64,000 nt of DNA from an uncultured Alistipes sp. (GCF_902388705.1 NZ_CABMQJ010000007.1:1-64000), one strand, 5' to 3'; positions 28,797 through 37,482 are shown, counted from the stretch's first letter. Notes: generated by a model not told the origin, from the letters alone. Numbers and translations: made by a program.

Positions 28797-29309
28797 TCAC
28801 TTCGAACGGTACTTTTTCAGCAAGCCAATCCGGTCGGGCATATCCGCCTCTTTCATCTTGCGAATCAGGGCGACCAACTGCATGGAATCGACCTCCAGCC
28901 CCATCATGCGGATGTAGACTGCCTTTACACCCTCCGATTCGTACAGCCGGTCGAATCTCCGAAACCAGCCCGGCCGTATGAGTTGCGGCTTGTAATCGCC
29001 GCGGAGCAGCAGGCGCACCCAGTACTGGCCCCGGAAGTAGAAGTCGTCCACATAACGTATGGCCTCCCATTCGATTTGCTCACGAATCGTAAACGGTTCG
29101 GTAATGCCGTGCGCGGTAAGGACGACATACGGGCGGCGGTCGAACAGCGAACACATACCGTACAGCAGGGCGAAGACCGCCGTTATCACGAGGCACCACC
29201 CCAGAACGACATCGCGGACATAGTACAAAACAAGGCCGCCGGCTATACCCGCAAGGAGTCCTGCGACAGTGATACACACCGACTTCTTCCTGGATTTATG
29301 AATTATCAT
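28797..29309 (-). CDS. Small membrane protein, STM3941-like
   Basis: 170 residues from the ATG 29307-29309 (MIIHKSRKKSVCITVAGLLA); upstream in-frame ATGs at 29333 and 29447 are possible, but AGGATGAGG just before this start looks like a ribosome site. Two adjacent membrane helices near residues 10-55 are followed by a soluble PH-like domain (YVVLTAHGITEPFTIREQIE; EWEAIRYVDDFYF) and a C-terminal helix. The layout matches the STM3941 family, function unknown. Stands alone between two terminators and divergent from mscS. Confidence 0.65.
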   Translation of the reverse strand: MIIHKSRKKSVCITVAGLLAGIAGGLVLYYVRDVVLGWCLVITAVFALLYGMCSLFDRRPYVVLTAHGITEPFTIREQIEWEAIRYVDDFYFRGQYWVRLLLRGDYKPQLIRPGWFRRFDRLYESEGVKAVYIRMMGLEVDSMQLVALIRKMKEADMPDRIGLLKKYRSK

Positions 29310-29486
29310 CCTCATCCTCAACCACATTTTCATTTCGAAATCGTGCAAATTTGCCTCCAAAGGCATAAAAATTGAAACCCCGGATAAGAAAAAAACGTTG
29401 CGGCATGCACTATTGTAAAGAGCCGGATGGCAAAAAAGAAGGCACAAATAACAAATTGATTCTATAATTTAAAAACCGATTGAAAA

Positions 29487-30590
29487 ATGTTGGAATATGA
29501 AATTTGGGGAAATACGGTCCAGACATGGATTGTTTCCATACTTATCGTCGCAGGGGCGTTCGTCGTCGTAAAACTGCTCTCCCTGTTGGGCCGGAAGGTC
29601 ATAAGGCCGTTTATCGACCGCACGGACAACCGGGTGGACAACATTATCTACTACTCCCTCGAAGCACCCCTGAAATTCGCCGTAATGCTGCTGGGCATCT
29701 GGATTGCCATTCACCGGCTGGTCTATCCCGACAACTTGGTGAAGTACGTCGACAACGCCTACCGCATACTGATTATACTGGACATAACCTGGGTTCTCGC
29801 CCGCCTTTCCACGGCCTTGCTCCAACAATATTGGGGACAGAGATCGGACGGTCATGCGGTGAAAATGATGCCGGTGGTCAGGCGGACGCTCCTGGTTCTG
29901 ATTTGGGTTATCGGCCTGGTGACGGCCTTGAGCAACGTAGGCGTCGACATCAATGCGTTATGGGGCACGCTGGGCATCGGCGGTATCGCCTTCGCCCTGG
30001 CCGCACAGGATACCGTGAAAAACATCTTCGGCGCATTCACCATCTTTACGGACAAGCCCTTCGGCATCGGCGACACGATTAACGTGAACGGCCTGGAGGG
30101 GACGGTCATCGACGTGGGCATGCGTAGCACGAGGATACTGGGTTACGACCGGCGCATCACGAGCTATCCCAACTACAAGATTACGGATGCCTCCATCGTC
30201 AACATCTCTTCGGAACCGATGCGGCGGGCCATGGTGAAACTGGGGCTGACGTACGACACGGGAGCAGAAAAGATGAAAGAGGCGCTGGATATATTGAGAG
30301 CCATCCCGGCAAAGGTCAAGGACGTTTCCGGGAATCCGTCGGACACCACAGCCTACTTTTCGGACTACACCGATTCGGCGCTGGTCATCACGTTCTACTA
30401 CTACATCGAGAAACAGGGCGACATTCTGAAAGTGACGTCGGACGTGAATCTGGAGATACTGGACTCTTTCGCCAAGGCGGGACTCGAATTCGCATTCCCC
30501 ACCCGTACGCTGCTCCTGCACCGGGACGAAAACGGCAAAAACGGCAGCGAACCGGCCGCAGCCGGCAAAACGCAAATTCCGAATTCCTGA
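29487..30590 (+). CDS. Small-conductance mechanosensitive channel (MscS family)
   Basis: 367 residues. Four N-terminal membrane helices, the last being the pore-lining TM3-like segment ALWGTLGIGGIAFALAAQDTVKNIFGAF with the Ala/Gly packing of MscS; then the beta domain (FGIGDTINVNGLEGTVIDVG) and an alpha/beta C-terminal domain. It should open on hypo-osmotic shock to release solutes. It is followed after 11 bases by a pullulanase, an arrangement suggesting both belong to an osmotic or stationary-phase response. Confidence 0.93.
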   Translation: MLEYEIWGNTVQTWIVSILIVAGAFVVVKLLSLLGRKVIRPFIDRTDNRVDNIIYYSLEAPLKFAVMLLGIWIAIHRLVYPDNLVKYVDNAYRILIILDITWVLARLSTALLQQYWGQRSDGHAVKMMPVVRRTLLVLIWVIGLVTALSNVGVDINALWGTLGIGGIAFALAAQDTVKNIFGAFTIFTDKPFGIGDTINVNGLEGTVIDVGMRSTRILGYDRRITSYPNYKITDASIVNISSEPMRRAMVKLGLTYDTGAEKMKEALDILRAIPAKVKDVSGNPSDTTAYFSDYTDSALVITFYYYIEKQGDILKVTSDVNLEILDSFAKAGLEFAFPTRTLLLHRDENGKNGSEPAAAGKTQIPNS

Positions 30591-30601
30591 AAATATTTCC
30601 C

Positions 30602-32569
30602 ATGAAAACTCTGAAGAATCATCCCGCGGCCGACCGGCTGGATTCGTTCGACCAATATCCCTGTTATTACGGAACCGATTTGGAACTGGCATACACTCCT
30701 CAACGCTCCGTCTTTACGCTGTGGGCGCCCACAGCCGACAAAGCCCGGCTGAATCTCTACGCTTCGGGCGACGGCGGCGAGGCAGAGGAGCGGCTGGAGA
30801 TGGAGCCCTCCGACAACGGCACGTGGCGCATCGCCCTGGAGCACGATTTGAAAGGGACTTTCTACACCTTTCAAATCGAACAAGCGGGAAACTGGCTGGA
30901 TGAAACACCCGGCATCTGGGCCAGGGCTGTCGGCATAAACGGCGACCGGGCGGCCGTAATCGACCGGAGCGAAACCAATCCGGAAGGCTGGGAGTCGGAT
31001 CGCGCGCCCGAATTGAAGATGTATTCCGACATCATTCTCTACGAACTGCACCACCGCGATTTCAGCATCGCCCCGGATTCCGGAATCGAAAACAAAGGCA
31101 AGTTCCTCGCCCTGACCGAAACCGGCACCAAGACTCCCGAAGGGGAGGCATCCGGTCTGGATCACCTCAAAGAACTGGGTGTAACACATATACACATCCT
31201 CCCCTCCTTCGATTACGCAACAGTGGACGAAGCGAGGCTGTCGGACAAAACCTACAATTGGGGATACGACCCGAAGAACTACAACGTTCCGGAAGGCAGT
31301 TACTCCACCGATCCCGCCGACCCCGCGGCACGCATCCGGGAGTTCAAACAGATGGTGCAAAGCCTGCACCGGAACGGCATGCGCATCGTTCTCGACGTCG
31401 TCTACAACCACACGGCCTCGGTCGAACATTCGAATTTCACCCTTACCGTTCCCCGCTACTTTTACCGCCAGAATGCCGACGGCTCCTACTCGGACGCCTC
31501 GGGCTGCGGCAACGAAACGGCCTCAGAGCGCGAAATGGTGCGGCACTACATCGTCGAATCCGTCAAGTTCTGGGCGCAGGAATACCATATCGACGGTTTC
31601 CGGTTCGACCTGATGGGAATACACGACATCGAAACGATGAACAGGATCCGGGAAGAACTGTCGAAAATCGACCCGACCATTTTCATCTACGGCGAGGGTT
31701 GGCTTGCGGCCGACTCTCCCCTGCCGCCGGAAAAACGGGCCGTACGGGATCATGTCGGACAGATGGAGGGTATCGCCGTTTTCTGCGACGATTTCCGCGA
31801 CGCCGTGCGCGGCAGCACGTTCGAGGAACACGCCTGCGGATACGCTTCGGGGAATATCGCCGGACACTACGAACCCGTAAAATTCGGGGTCGTCGGCGCC
31901 ACACAGCATCCGCAGGTAGATTATAACGGGCTCCTGTACAGTTCCGTACCGTATGCGGCCGCCCCTTCCCAGGCGGTTAATTTCGTGGCCAGCCACGACG
32001 GCTACACGGTAATCGACAAACTGAAACTGTCCGTCACGGGCGACCGTGCCCAAGACGAGCTGCTCCCTATCGACAAGCTGATACACACCATCCTGCTCAC
32101 AGCGCAGGGGGTGCCGTTCATCCGTGCCGGCGAGGAGATGATGCAGGACAAACAGGGCGAGCCGAACAGTTTCCGTTCGCCCGACGCCGTCAACCGGATC
32201 GACTGGTCGCTGAAAGCCAAAAACCGCGAACTGTTCGACTATATCCGGCAACTGATTGCCCTGCGGAAAGCGCATCCGGCCTTCCGCATCCCGACGGCAG
32301 AGGGACTGCGGCAGTGGCTCCGTTTTCTCGACACGGGCGACTCCGGCATAATCGCCTATACATTGGGCGAATATGCGAACGGCGATGCGTGGAAAGAGAT
32401 TCTGGTGGCCTATAACGGAAACCGCCGGGAGGCCGAATTCCAGCTTCCCGAAGCAGACCGTGTCGTAATTTGCCGCGACGGGCGAATCGACCCCGACAGC
32501 CGCGAACGCCTCTCCGGAGGAGTTGTCCGGATAGCCCCCTCATCGGCTATTATCGCATACAGCGAATAA
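30602..32569 (+). CDS. Type I pullulanase, cytoplasmic (GH13)
   Basis: 655 residues, no signal peptide. N-terminal CBM48-like beta domain (FTLWAPTADKARLNLY), the type I signature YNWGYDPKNYNVPEGSY, and the GH13 regions: DVVYNHT, GFRFDLMG (nucleophile Asp), YGEGW (acid Glu) and FVASHDGYT. Cuts alpha-1,6 links in glycogen-type or branched malto-oligosaccharides inside the cell. Together with the cytosolic alpha-amylase 6.5 kb away it could mobilise internal glucan. Confidence 0.93.
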   Translation: MKTLKNHPAADRLDSFDQYPCYYGTDLELAYTPQRSVFTLWAPTADKARLNLYASGDGGEAEERLEMEPSDNGTWRIALEHDLKGTFYTFQIEQAGNWLDETPGIWARAVGINGDRAAVIDRSETNPEGWESDRAPELKMYSDIILYELHHRDFSIAPDSGIENKGKFLALTETGTKTPEGEASGLDHLKELGVTHIHILPSFDYATVDEARLSDKTYNWGYDPKNYNVPEGSYSTDPADPAARIREFKQMVQSLHRNGMRIVLDVVYNHTASVEHSNFTLTVPRYFYRQNADGSYSDASGCGNETASEREMVRHYIVESVKFWAQEYHIDGFRFDLMGIHDIETMNRIREELSKIDPTIFIYGEGWLAADSPLPPEKRAVRDHVGQMEGIAVFCDDFRDAVRGSTFEEHACGYASGNIAGHYEPVKFGVVGATQHPQVDYNGLLYSSVPYAAAPSQAVNFVASHDGYTVIDKLKLSVTGDRAQDELLPIDKLIHTILLTAQGVPFIRAGEEMMQDKQGEPNSFRSPDAVNRIDWSLKAKNRELFDYIRQLIALRKAHPAFRIPTAEGLRQWLRFLDTGDSGIIAYTLGEYANGDAWKEILVAYNGNRREAEFQLPEADRVVICRDGRIDPDSRERLSGGVVRIAPSSAIIAYSE

Positions 32570-32591
32570 TTTCCGGCAGTCCATCCTCCGG

Positions 32592-32608
32592 GGTACAAAT
32601 TTTGTATT
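32592..32608 (+). promoter_or_regulatory. GGTATA-TTTGTAT element, copy upstream of first GlsB gene
   Basis: GGTACAAATTTTGTATT, its TTTG ending 35 bases before the ATG. Shares 14 of 17 positions with the copy at 40559. Lacks a properly spaced TAnnTTTG box. Confidence 0.6.
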
Positions 32609-32639
32609 ATATTGATTGTCAACCAAAATTATAAAAGAT

Positions 32640-32900
32640 ATGTATTTCTTATGGTATTTACTCATTGGCCTGGCGGCCGGATGGATCGCCAGCCTGATTT
32701 TCAAGGGCAGCGGCTCCGGATTGCTGGTCAATCTGATCGTCGGTCTCATCGGCGGCATTCTGGGCGGCTGGCTCGTTTCTCTGTTAGGATGGGTGCCGAC
32801 AGGCACATGGGGAACTTTCCTCTCCTCGGTCATCGGCGCTATCGTACTGCTGTGGATCGTATCGCTGTTTACACGGCACAAACCTGCTAAAACAATGTAA
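32640..32900 (+). CDS. GlsB/YeaQ/YmgE-family stress membrane protein
   Basis: 86 residues from the ATG 32640-32642 (MYFLWYLLIGLAAGWIASLI). Three membrane helices with the Gly-rich motif LIVGLIGGILGGWLVSLLG, diagnostic of this family (also called transglycosylase-associated). Members are induced by acid, osmotic and oral-stress conditions in many bacteria; molecular role not known. Two bases separate it from the LEA-like gene. A paralog lies at 41126, about 70 percent alike by eye. Confidence 0.9.
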   Translation: MYFLWYLLIGLAAGWIASLIFKGSGSGLLVNLIVGLIGGILGGWLVSLLGWVPTGTWGTFLSSVIGAIVLLWIVSLFTRHKPAKTM

Positions 32901-32902
32901 TT

Positions 32903-33217
32903 ATGGAAAAGTATTCGACAAAAGAGAACGAAACGTACCGCGAACACGCGGAGAAAGCGGTTCACAAGGTGGAAGAGCACGGCCAGCAGGCAAAGCACCA
33001 TCTGCAGGAAAACATGCAGAAGCTGAAGGATGACGCCCAGGAGGCGGCCATCGAGGCGCGGAACGAAGCCAGGACGGGCGTTCACAAAATGGCCGGCAAG
33101 ATCGAAGAGGCCGGCACGAAAGTCAAAAATGCGACCAAAGAGGGCCTGACCAAAGCCGCGCACAAGGTAAACGAGACGGCCACGCAGGCAACAAACCGGA
33201 TTAAGGAAAAAGTATGA
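32903..33217 (+). CDS. LEA-like amphipathic helical stress protein
   Basis: 104 residues, no signal or membrane segment. Almost entirely Ala/Lys/Glu/Thr/Gln with repeated 11-residue style amphipathic pieces (KMAGKIEEAGTKVKNATKEG; KAAHKVNETATQATNRIKEK). This composition is that of group 3 LEA or YtxH/apolipoprotein-like proteins, which fold on drying or on membranes. Co-transcribed with the GlsB gene. Homology is not provable from composition alone. Confidence 0.75.
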   Translation: MEKYSTKENETYREHAEKAVHKVEEHGQQAKHHLQENMQKLKDDAQEAAIEARNEARTGVHKMAGKIEEAGTKVKNATKEGLTKAAHKVNETATQATNRIKEKV

Positions 33218-33237
33218 CCCGGCGAGCCGAAAACAGG

Positions 33238-33267
33238 AAAGGGAAGTCTTCAGACTTCCCTTTTTTA
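33238..33267 (+). terminator. Terminator after GlsB-LEA pair
   Basis: GGGAAGTC-TTCA-GACTTCCC (33241-33260) followed by TTTTTT. Confidence 0.9.
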
Positions 33268-33284
33268 TTTTCACTGCGGTACGT

Positions 33285-33971
33285 TCAAGCCGGTACGACT
33301 ATGCCCGGATCGGCAGCGGCCTCGTGCATGAAATCGCATCGCACGGGTTCGCTGTAGAGCTCCTGCTCCGGATACGGCTTGAGCAATGCGGCGATTTGCC
33401 TGTCGGACAACTCCGGATTCAACCAGCGCTCCTCGTCGTCGGGACGGAGGATTACCGGCATCCGGCAATTGGCATTGTCGACGTAGCGCATCAACGGGTT
33501 GGCTTCGGTAGTGATTATCGAAAAAGTCATCGTCAATGCCGCGGTCGCACTGCAATACCAGCAATCGAAAATCCCGGCCAACGAAATGAGAGGCCGCTCT
33601 TTCAGCGTCACGTACAAGGGGATTTTCCGATTCTGTTCATGGCGCCACCCATAAAATCCGCTGACGGGCACCAGGCAGCGTCGCTGACGAATCGGAACCC
33701 GGAACGAGGCGTTTTCGAAAATGGTTTCCGCACGGGCATTGACCGTCTGGTTACGGAGCGTCACGGTATCCTCCGTCTTTCGTATCCAATAGGGAATCAA
33801 TCCCCAACTGGCATACTGTATCTGTTCGTCCCGGGTCAGAATCGGATACGGGAGGTGCGAAAATGCGCAGACACGGCAAGGCGGGCGGAAATTTCGGTTC
33901 AGATCGGCCTTGCGGCCGAAATGCCGGGCGAGCTCATCAGGCCCGGCAGCAAGAAAAATATGATAACACAT
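33285..33971 (-). CDS. SRAP-family (YedK/HMCES-like) protein with altered catalytic positions
   Basis: 228 residues starting MCYHI, so Cys2 is exposed after Met removal, as needed for the thiazolidine link to abasic sites. NARAETIFENASFR matches the conserved NARAET motif. However GFYGWRHE stands where family members have GFYEW, replacing the catalytic Glu by Gly, and NANCRMPVIL stands where HDRMPVIL is usual, replacing the catalytic His by Asn. The protein may therefore bind abasic DNA but not form or reverse the crosslink normally, or use nearby residues (the Glu of RHE). Convergent with the LEA-like gene. Confidence 0.85.
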   Translation of the reverse strand: MCYHIFLAAGPDELARHFGRKADLNRNFRPPCRVCAFSHLPYPILTRDEQIQYASWGLIPYWIRKTEDTVTLRNQTVNARAETIFENASFRVPIRQRRCLVPVSGFYGWRHEQNRKIPLYVTLKERPLISLAGIFDCWYCSATAALTMTFSIITTEANPLMRYVDNANCRMPVILRPDDEERWLNPELSDRQIAALLKPYPEQELYSEPVRCDFMHEAAADPGIVVPA

Positions 33972-34019
33972 GGCATGATACGATTACAATTCGGGCCGGC
34001 ACGGCCCGCTGGAAACATA

Positions 34020-34060
34020 AAAACGCAGGGAGCATGACGACGGCCGCCCCCTGCGTTTTT
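34020..34060. terminator. Bidirectional terminator near the PepSY-like gene
   Basis: AAAACGCAGGG and CCCTGCGTTTT arms around a GC-rich loop, with T/A runs on both sides; mainly ends the minus-strand gene that stops at 34074. Confidence 0.75.
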
Positions 34061-34073
34061 CACACGGCGAAAA

Positions 34074-34508
34074 CTATTTCGTAGCTTTCGTAAAGTTGCC
34101 ATCCTTATCGAAATCGAGCACCGTCTTGTCGGCAAGCCCTGCTTTGTAACCGTCGGCAGTCGTCTCCACCATAACAATCCGCTGACCGGGGTAGTTATTA
34201 CCCGCATAGGTCTTGACTTTGGCCGGAATCACCGACATGGGAACCGAACCGTTCTTCATGATAATCTGCGAGCAATCACCGCTGCCGCCCTCGAAGGAGA
34301 CCTGGTTGCCGCTGTTGAAATAGACGGTGTACTTGTCCCACGACGCCTCACGATCCATCTCCACGGACTTCACCTTCTCACCGGGGAAATTTTTCTGAAT
34401 GAACTCCTGCGAGTTTTTCGGCAGTTTACCGAAATCAACCTTTTGAGGAGCAGCACTTACGGCAAAAGCAAATACCGCAGCCGCGACGAGTAAAAGAATT
34501 TTTTTCAT
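34074..34508 (-). CDS. Periplasmic PepSY-like (BLIP-fold) protein
   Basis: 144 residues. Signal peptide MKKILLLVAAAVFAFAVSAA, then two related halves of about 60 residues: LPKNSQEFIQKNFPGEKVKSVEMD and IPAKVKTYAGNNYPGQRIVMVE, each followed by a beta strand with Asp (TVLDFDKDGNF). This is the pattern of the PepSY-like DUF2874 family, abundant in gut Bacteroidota with no defined function. Alone in its transcript, with a palindromic element upstream. Confidence 0.85.
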   Translation of the reverse strand: MKKILLLVAAAVFAFAVSAAPQKVDFGKLPKNSQEFIQKNFPGEKVKSVEMDREASWDKYTVYFNSGNQVSFEGGSGDCSQIIMKNGSVPMSVIPAKVKTYAGNNYPGQRIVMVETTADGYKAGLADKTVLDFDKDGNFTKATK

Positions 34509-34539
34509 AATATAAAGAATTTAAGTGATGAATGATACC

Positions 34540-34562
34540 GGAATACCTGCAAATGGTATTCC
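34540..34562 (-). promoter_or_regulatory. Palindromic GGAATACC-N7-GGTATTCC element upstream of PepSY-like gene
   Basis: Perfect 8-base arms 34540-34547 and 34555-34562. Read on the minus strand, GGAATACCATTTG aligns with the GGTATAnnWTTTG element of the stress genes; TTTG ends 41 bases before the ATG. Confidence 0.6.
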
Positions 34563-34678
34563 ATTGAGGTTGAAATTGTTAAAAAAATATTTTCCATACT
34601 GACTATCAATTTTTTTCAGTTCCGCCGCATGCCCCAATCCGGCCTGCCGGACGGTACAAACAGGCGCCAAAGGCCGCT

Positions 34679-35533
34679 TTACAGGGCTGCACCCGTAAAC
34701 AACTTGAGGATATAGCCGATCAGGAAGCTGATTCCGGCGATGCCGAAACTCAACAGGGCCATTTCGAAAAAACGCTGCCTGAAACTCTCCCGCCGGACGA
34801 CGGCATAATAATAATTGAACAGGGCAATCACGCTCAAGGCCGCCAGGAGCATGACCCCCAACGCCGCAAGCGCACTCGAAAAGAGCAGATAAGGAAGTAT
34901 CAGAATGGCGACCGTTACCAGATAAGCGATTCCGGTGCAGACCGCAGCCCGCAGCGGATGTTTCTCGCGGCCTTTTTCCGACTTGGTGGCAAGGTATTCG
35001 GAGGCCGCCATCGAGAGGGCCGCGGCAATACCCGTGATTCCGCCCGTCAGCGCGACCAGCCGCGGCTCGTTCAGCGCCAGTGTAAAACCGGCCAGCGCTC
35101 CCGTGAACTCGACCAACGCGTCATTCAACCCCAGGACGACCGAGCTTATGTAACACAACCGCATTCCGCCGGCCAAGGTCGTCAGCTCCTCGCTGTGCCG
35201 CCGCTCCTCCAGCGCTATGCGCACGAACTCTTCGCGTTCGGGATAGAGCGCATAGTTCGCCTCCGCACCTCTTTCGCACTGCTCCATCCGCCGCACCACA
35301 AAAGCCGGCCCCAGCACCCTGACCATTCCCACATACCAGAAAACCCGTTTCGAATCGGGAGCCACCGTACGTCCCGTACGGCTTTTGAGCACCTCGCAAT
35401 GCCGTCTTTCGTCGTGCATGATACGCAGCAGAGTCCGCCGGCGAACCGGATCTTTTTCCAGTCCGGCCAGCCGGCGGTAGACTTCGCACAAGGTAGTCTC
35501 GTCCCGTTGAAGGGTCAAAAGGTTTTTCGTCAT
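34679..35533 (-). CDS. Ferritin-like/VIT1 fusion membrane transporter (MbfA-like)
   Basis: 284 residues. The N-terminal 140 residues are a four-helix rubrerythrin-like domain with paired acid motifs: QRDETTLCEVY, MHDERRHCEVL, QCERGAEANY and LEERRHSEEL. The C-terminal part has about five membrane helices of the VIT1/CCC1 family (LGLNDALVEFTGALAGF; GIAAALSMAASEYLATKSE). Homologs such as MbfA export iron and protect against peroxide. Fits with the Mn catalase in the same island. Confidence 0.9.
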   Translation of the reverse strand: MTKNLLTLQRDETTLCEVYRRLAGLEKDPVRRRTLLRIMHDERRHCEVLKSRTGRTVAPDSKRVFWYVGMVRVLGPAFVVRRMEQCERGAEANYALYPEREEFVRIALEERRHSEELTTLAGGMRLCYISSVVLGLNDALVEFTGALAGFTLALNEPRLVALTGGITGIAAALSMAASEYLATKSEKGREKHPLRAAVCTGIAYLVTVAILILPYLLFSSALAALGVMLLAALSVIALFNYYYAVVRRESFRQRFFEMALLSFGIAGISFLIGYILKLFTGAAL

Positions 35534-35889
35534 CGCAGTCCTATTTGTATGGTAATTTCACCCGAAGCCGCCGAAACCGGGGAGTGGCGGGCGTCACAGT
35601 CCGGGAGCCGCAAAAAATCTGCCGAAACGGCGTCCGAACCTCCGCAGGAAGAATGTTTTACCTCAACGCACGAGGTGCGAAAAAAAATCCATCCACCCCT
35701 TACTGCGTGTTTTGCAGGAATATCCATCCTCCCGCTTTTTCAATCCATCCAAAAGTATTTTTCATGGCATAAATGATGCACGCAACTGCATCGAAAAGGG
35801 TGCCGGACGACAAATATGAACATATACCTTAATATAAATAGCAACAACGGTTTAACCGAGTATTAACTTAATTAATCATTACATCAACC
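35534..35889. other. Intergenic stretch between VIT1-type and spondin genes
   Basis: No supported gene. Contains a small palindrome CGGTTTAACCG at 35848-35858, 32 bases before the spondin gene, in AT-rich DNA that probably holds its promoter; no clear TAnnTTTG box was found. Confidence 0.5.
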
Positions 35890-37137
35890 ATGAAAAAAAA
35901 GTACTTTTTCACCGCATTCGCTGCGGTTTTGCTTTTCGCAGGGCTCGCCTTTACCGCCTGTGACGACGACGACGACAACAACGCCCCCGGCACAAAGCCG
36001 ACAATCAAGTTCGAGAACGTAATCCCGACGAAGAATTACGTCCAGAGCGGCACGTTCGCCTCCGTCGCCCCCGGAGCCACGACTTCGTTCACATTCCATG
36101 CGGCCAAAGGGCAGCGCCTGATGTTCGCCACCATGTATTCCTATTCCAACGACCTGTTCTTCGCTCCGGAGAATCCGGGTATCGAACTCTTCAATGATGC
36201 GGGTGTTCCCTATACCGGCATCATAACCGATGCCGTGAAACTGTGGGACAACGGCACCCGCGTCAACGAGCAGCCCGGCCCCAACGTCAACCATCCGGGC
36301 GTAGCCCAGGCCGGCGTGGTAAGCGAAGTGAACGGTACGGACACGGAAGGCCACACCTATCCGAAGGCTTCGACCCTGCTTCAGGTCAACCTGACTTTCG
36401 ACGCCGTGCAGTCGCAGTTTACCTGTACGATTTCCAACATCTCGAACGGCACATCGAACGAGACTCCGTTCTCGGGCGGCGTGTTCGTCGTATCGAACCT
36501 GCTCGACGGCAAACTGGTAATGGAGAAGCCGTTCTTCAGCGTCGACCAGAAATCGGGCGTTGAACTGACCAAACTGGCCGAAGCCGGCGATGTCGCTCCC
36601 CTGCAATCGCTTGTCGCCGACCAGACGGGCATCATCACCACGCTGCACGGTGCCATCGTAGTGGTTTACACGGGCAACACCAACCCGATCTACCAGTTGG
36701 GACAGAAAGACGCACAGCTCGGCCTGGCAGCGCTCGCACAGCGCGGCGACCCGGCACCTTTGCGCACATCGCTCGAAAAAGTCCCGCAGGTACGCAAAAT
36801 CTACACGATTACGGATACCGTCCTGCCGGGCAAGAGCATGGAATGCACCTATGAGGCTGCGGCCAACGAGAAAGTGGCCTTCGCCACGATGTTCGGCTAT
36901 TCGAACGACTGGTTCTTCGCCAATGGCCCCGAACTCAATGCCCTGACCAAAGGCAACGTAACGAGCAAGACCGTCCTGCTGGACGACGGCACGGCCGTAA
37001 GCCAGTATCCCGGTGCCGGTAACGCCCAGTTCTTGTTCGGCGGAACGCTGATGCCGGAAGACAAGGCCATCAGCGCTGTCGGCGACACCTTCCCGGTTCC
37101 CGCCGTCGACGGAATCGTCAAGATAACAATCTATTAA
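35890..37137 (+). CDS. Lipoprotein with tandem spondin_N-like domains
   Basis: 415 residues. Lipoprotein signal with lipobox AFTAC followed by an Asp-rich stretch (DDDDD), which in Bacteroidota is often near a surface-export signal. Two copies of a spondin-N-like beta domain: residues about 45-180 (FHAAKGQRLMFATMYSYSND; LWDNGTRVNEQPGP) and about 295-415 (YEAAANEKVAFATMFGYSND; LLDDGTAVSQYPGA). The middle contains a Leu/Ala helical segment. Such domains bind metal or ligands at the cell surface; role here unknown. Ends with a strong terminator. Confidence 0.85.
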   Translation: MKKKYFFTAFAAVLLFAGLAFTACDDDDDNNAPGTKPTIKFENVIPTKNYVQSGTFASVAPGATTSFTFHAAKGQRLMFATMYSYSNDLFFAPENPGIELFNDAGVPYTGIITDAVKLWDNGTRVNEQPGPNVNHPGVAQAGVVSEVNGTDTEGHTYPKASTLLQVNLTFDAVQSQFTCTISNISNGTSNETPFSGGVFVVSNLLDGKLVMEKPFFSVDQKSGVELTKLAEAGDVAPLQSLVADQTGIITTLHGAIVVVYTGNTNPIYQLGQKDAQLGLAALAQRGDPAPLRTSLEKVPQVRKIYTITDTVLPGKSMECTYEAAANEKVAFATMFGYSNDWFFANGPELNALTKGNVTSKTVLLDDGTAVSQYPGAGNAQFLFGGTLMPEDKAISAVGDTFPVPAVDGIVKITIY

Positions 37138-37162
37138 AGATTGTCGTGTGTGTTAATTGCGC

Positions 37163-37189
37163 CCGGAGCAGGAAACTGCTCCGGTTTTT
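37163..37189 (+). terminator. Terminator of the spondin lipoprotein gene
   Basis: CCGGAGCAG-GAAA-CTGCTCCGG (37163-37184) followed by TTTTT. Confidence 0.92.
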
Positions 37190-37204
37190 AAACTCTGCAA
37201 AATC

Positions 37205-37435
37205 ATGAAAAACAACAAATCACAGGAAGGCAACGCGACCGTTGCCGTAGAAAAAAAGACCTCCAAAGTACCCTCGATGATCTACCTGGGCGCCGGCTTG
37301 AGCGCATTGGCGGCTTCGGTCTGCATGATGTTGCGCGGCCGTAAATCCACAGCGCTGCTCGTCGGCCAATGGGCCGCCCCGCTGCTGATAATGGGACTTT
37401 ACAACAAGATTGTCAAGACCGAGGGGCACGACTGA
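37205..37435 (+). CDS. Small two-helix membrane protein, unknown function
   Basis: Start taken at the ATG 37205-37207 (MKNNKSQEGNATVAVEKK), after the terminator, because the earlier in-frame ATG would put the terminator stem in coding DNA. 76 residues: polar N-terminus, two hydrophobic helices (IYLGAGLSALAASVCMML; LLVGQWAAPLLIMGLYNKI). Not recognised as a named family. 47 bases before the disordered protein gene; likely one transcript with it. Confidence 0.65.
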   Translation: MKNNKSQEGNATVAVEKKTSKVPSMIYLGAGLSALAASVCMMLRGRKSTALLVGQWAAPLLIMGLYNKIVKTEGHD

Positions 37436-37482
37436 CCCGTCGCAATCAGACAAAACAAACCGAATCATTAAAAATCACGATT

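Noticed and set aside
28516..28917. Plus-strand open frame of 133 codons
   Set aside because: Runs through a strong terminator and antisense to the STM3941-like gene.
35530..35727. Short minus-strand open frame upstream of the VIT1-type gene
   Set aside because: No ribosome site, no domain, overlaps the start region of the neighbouring gene.
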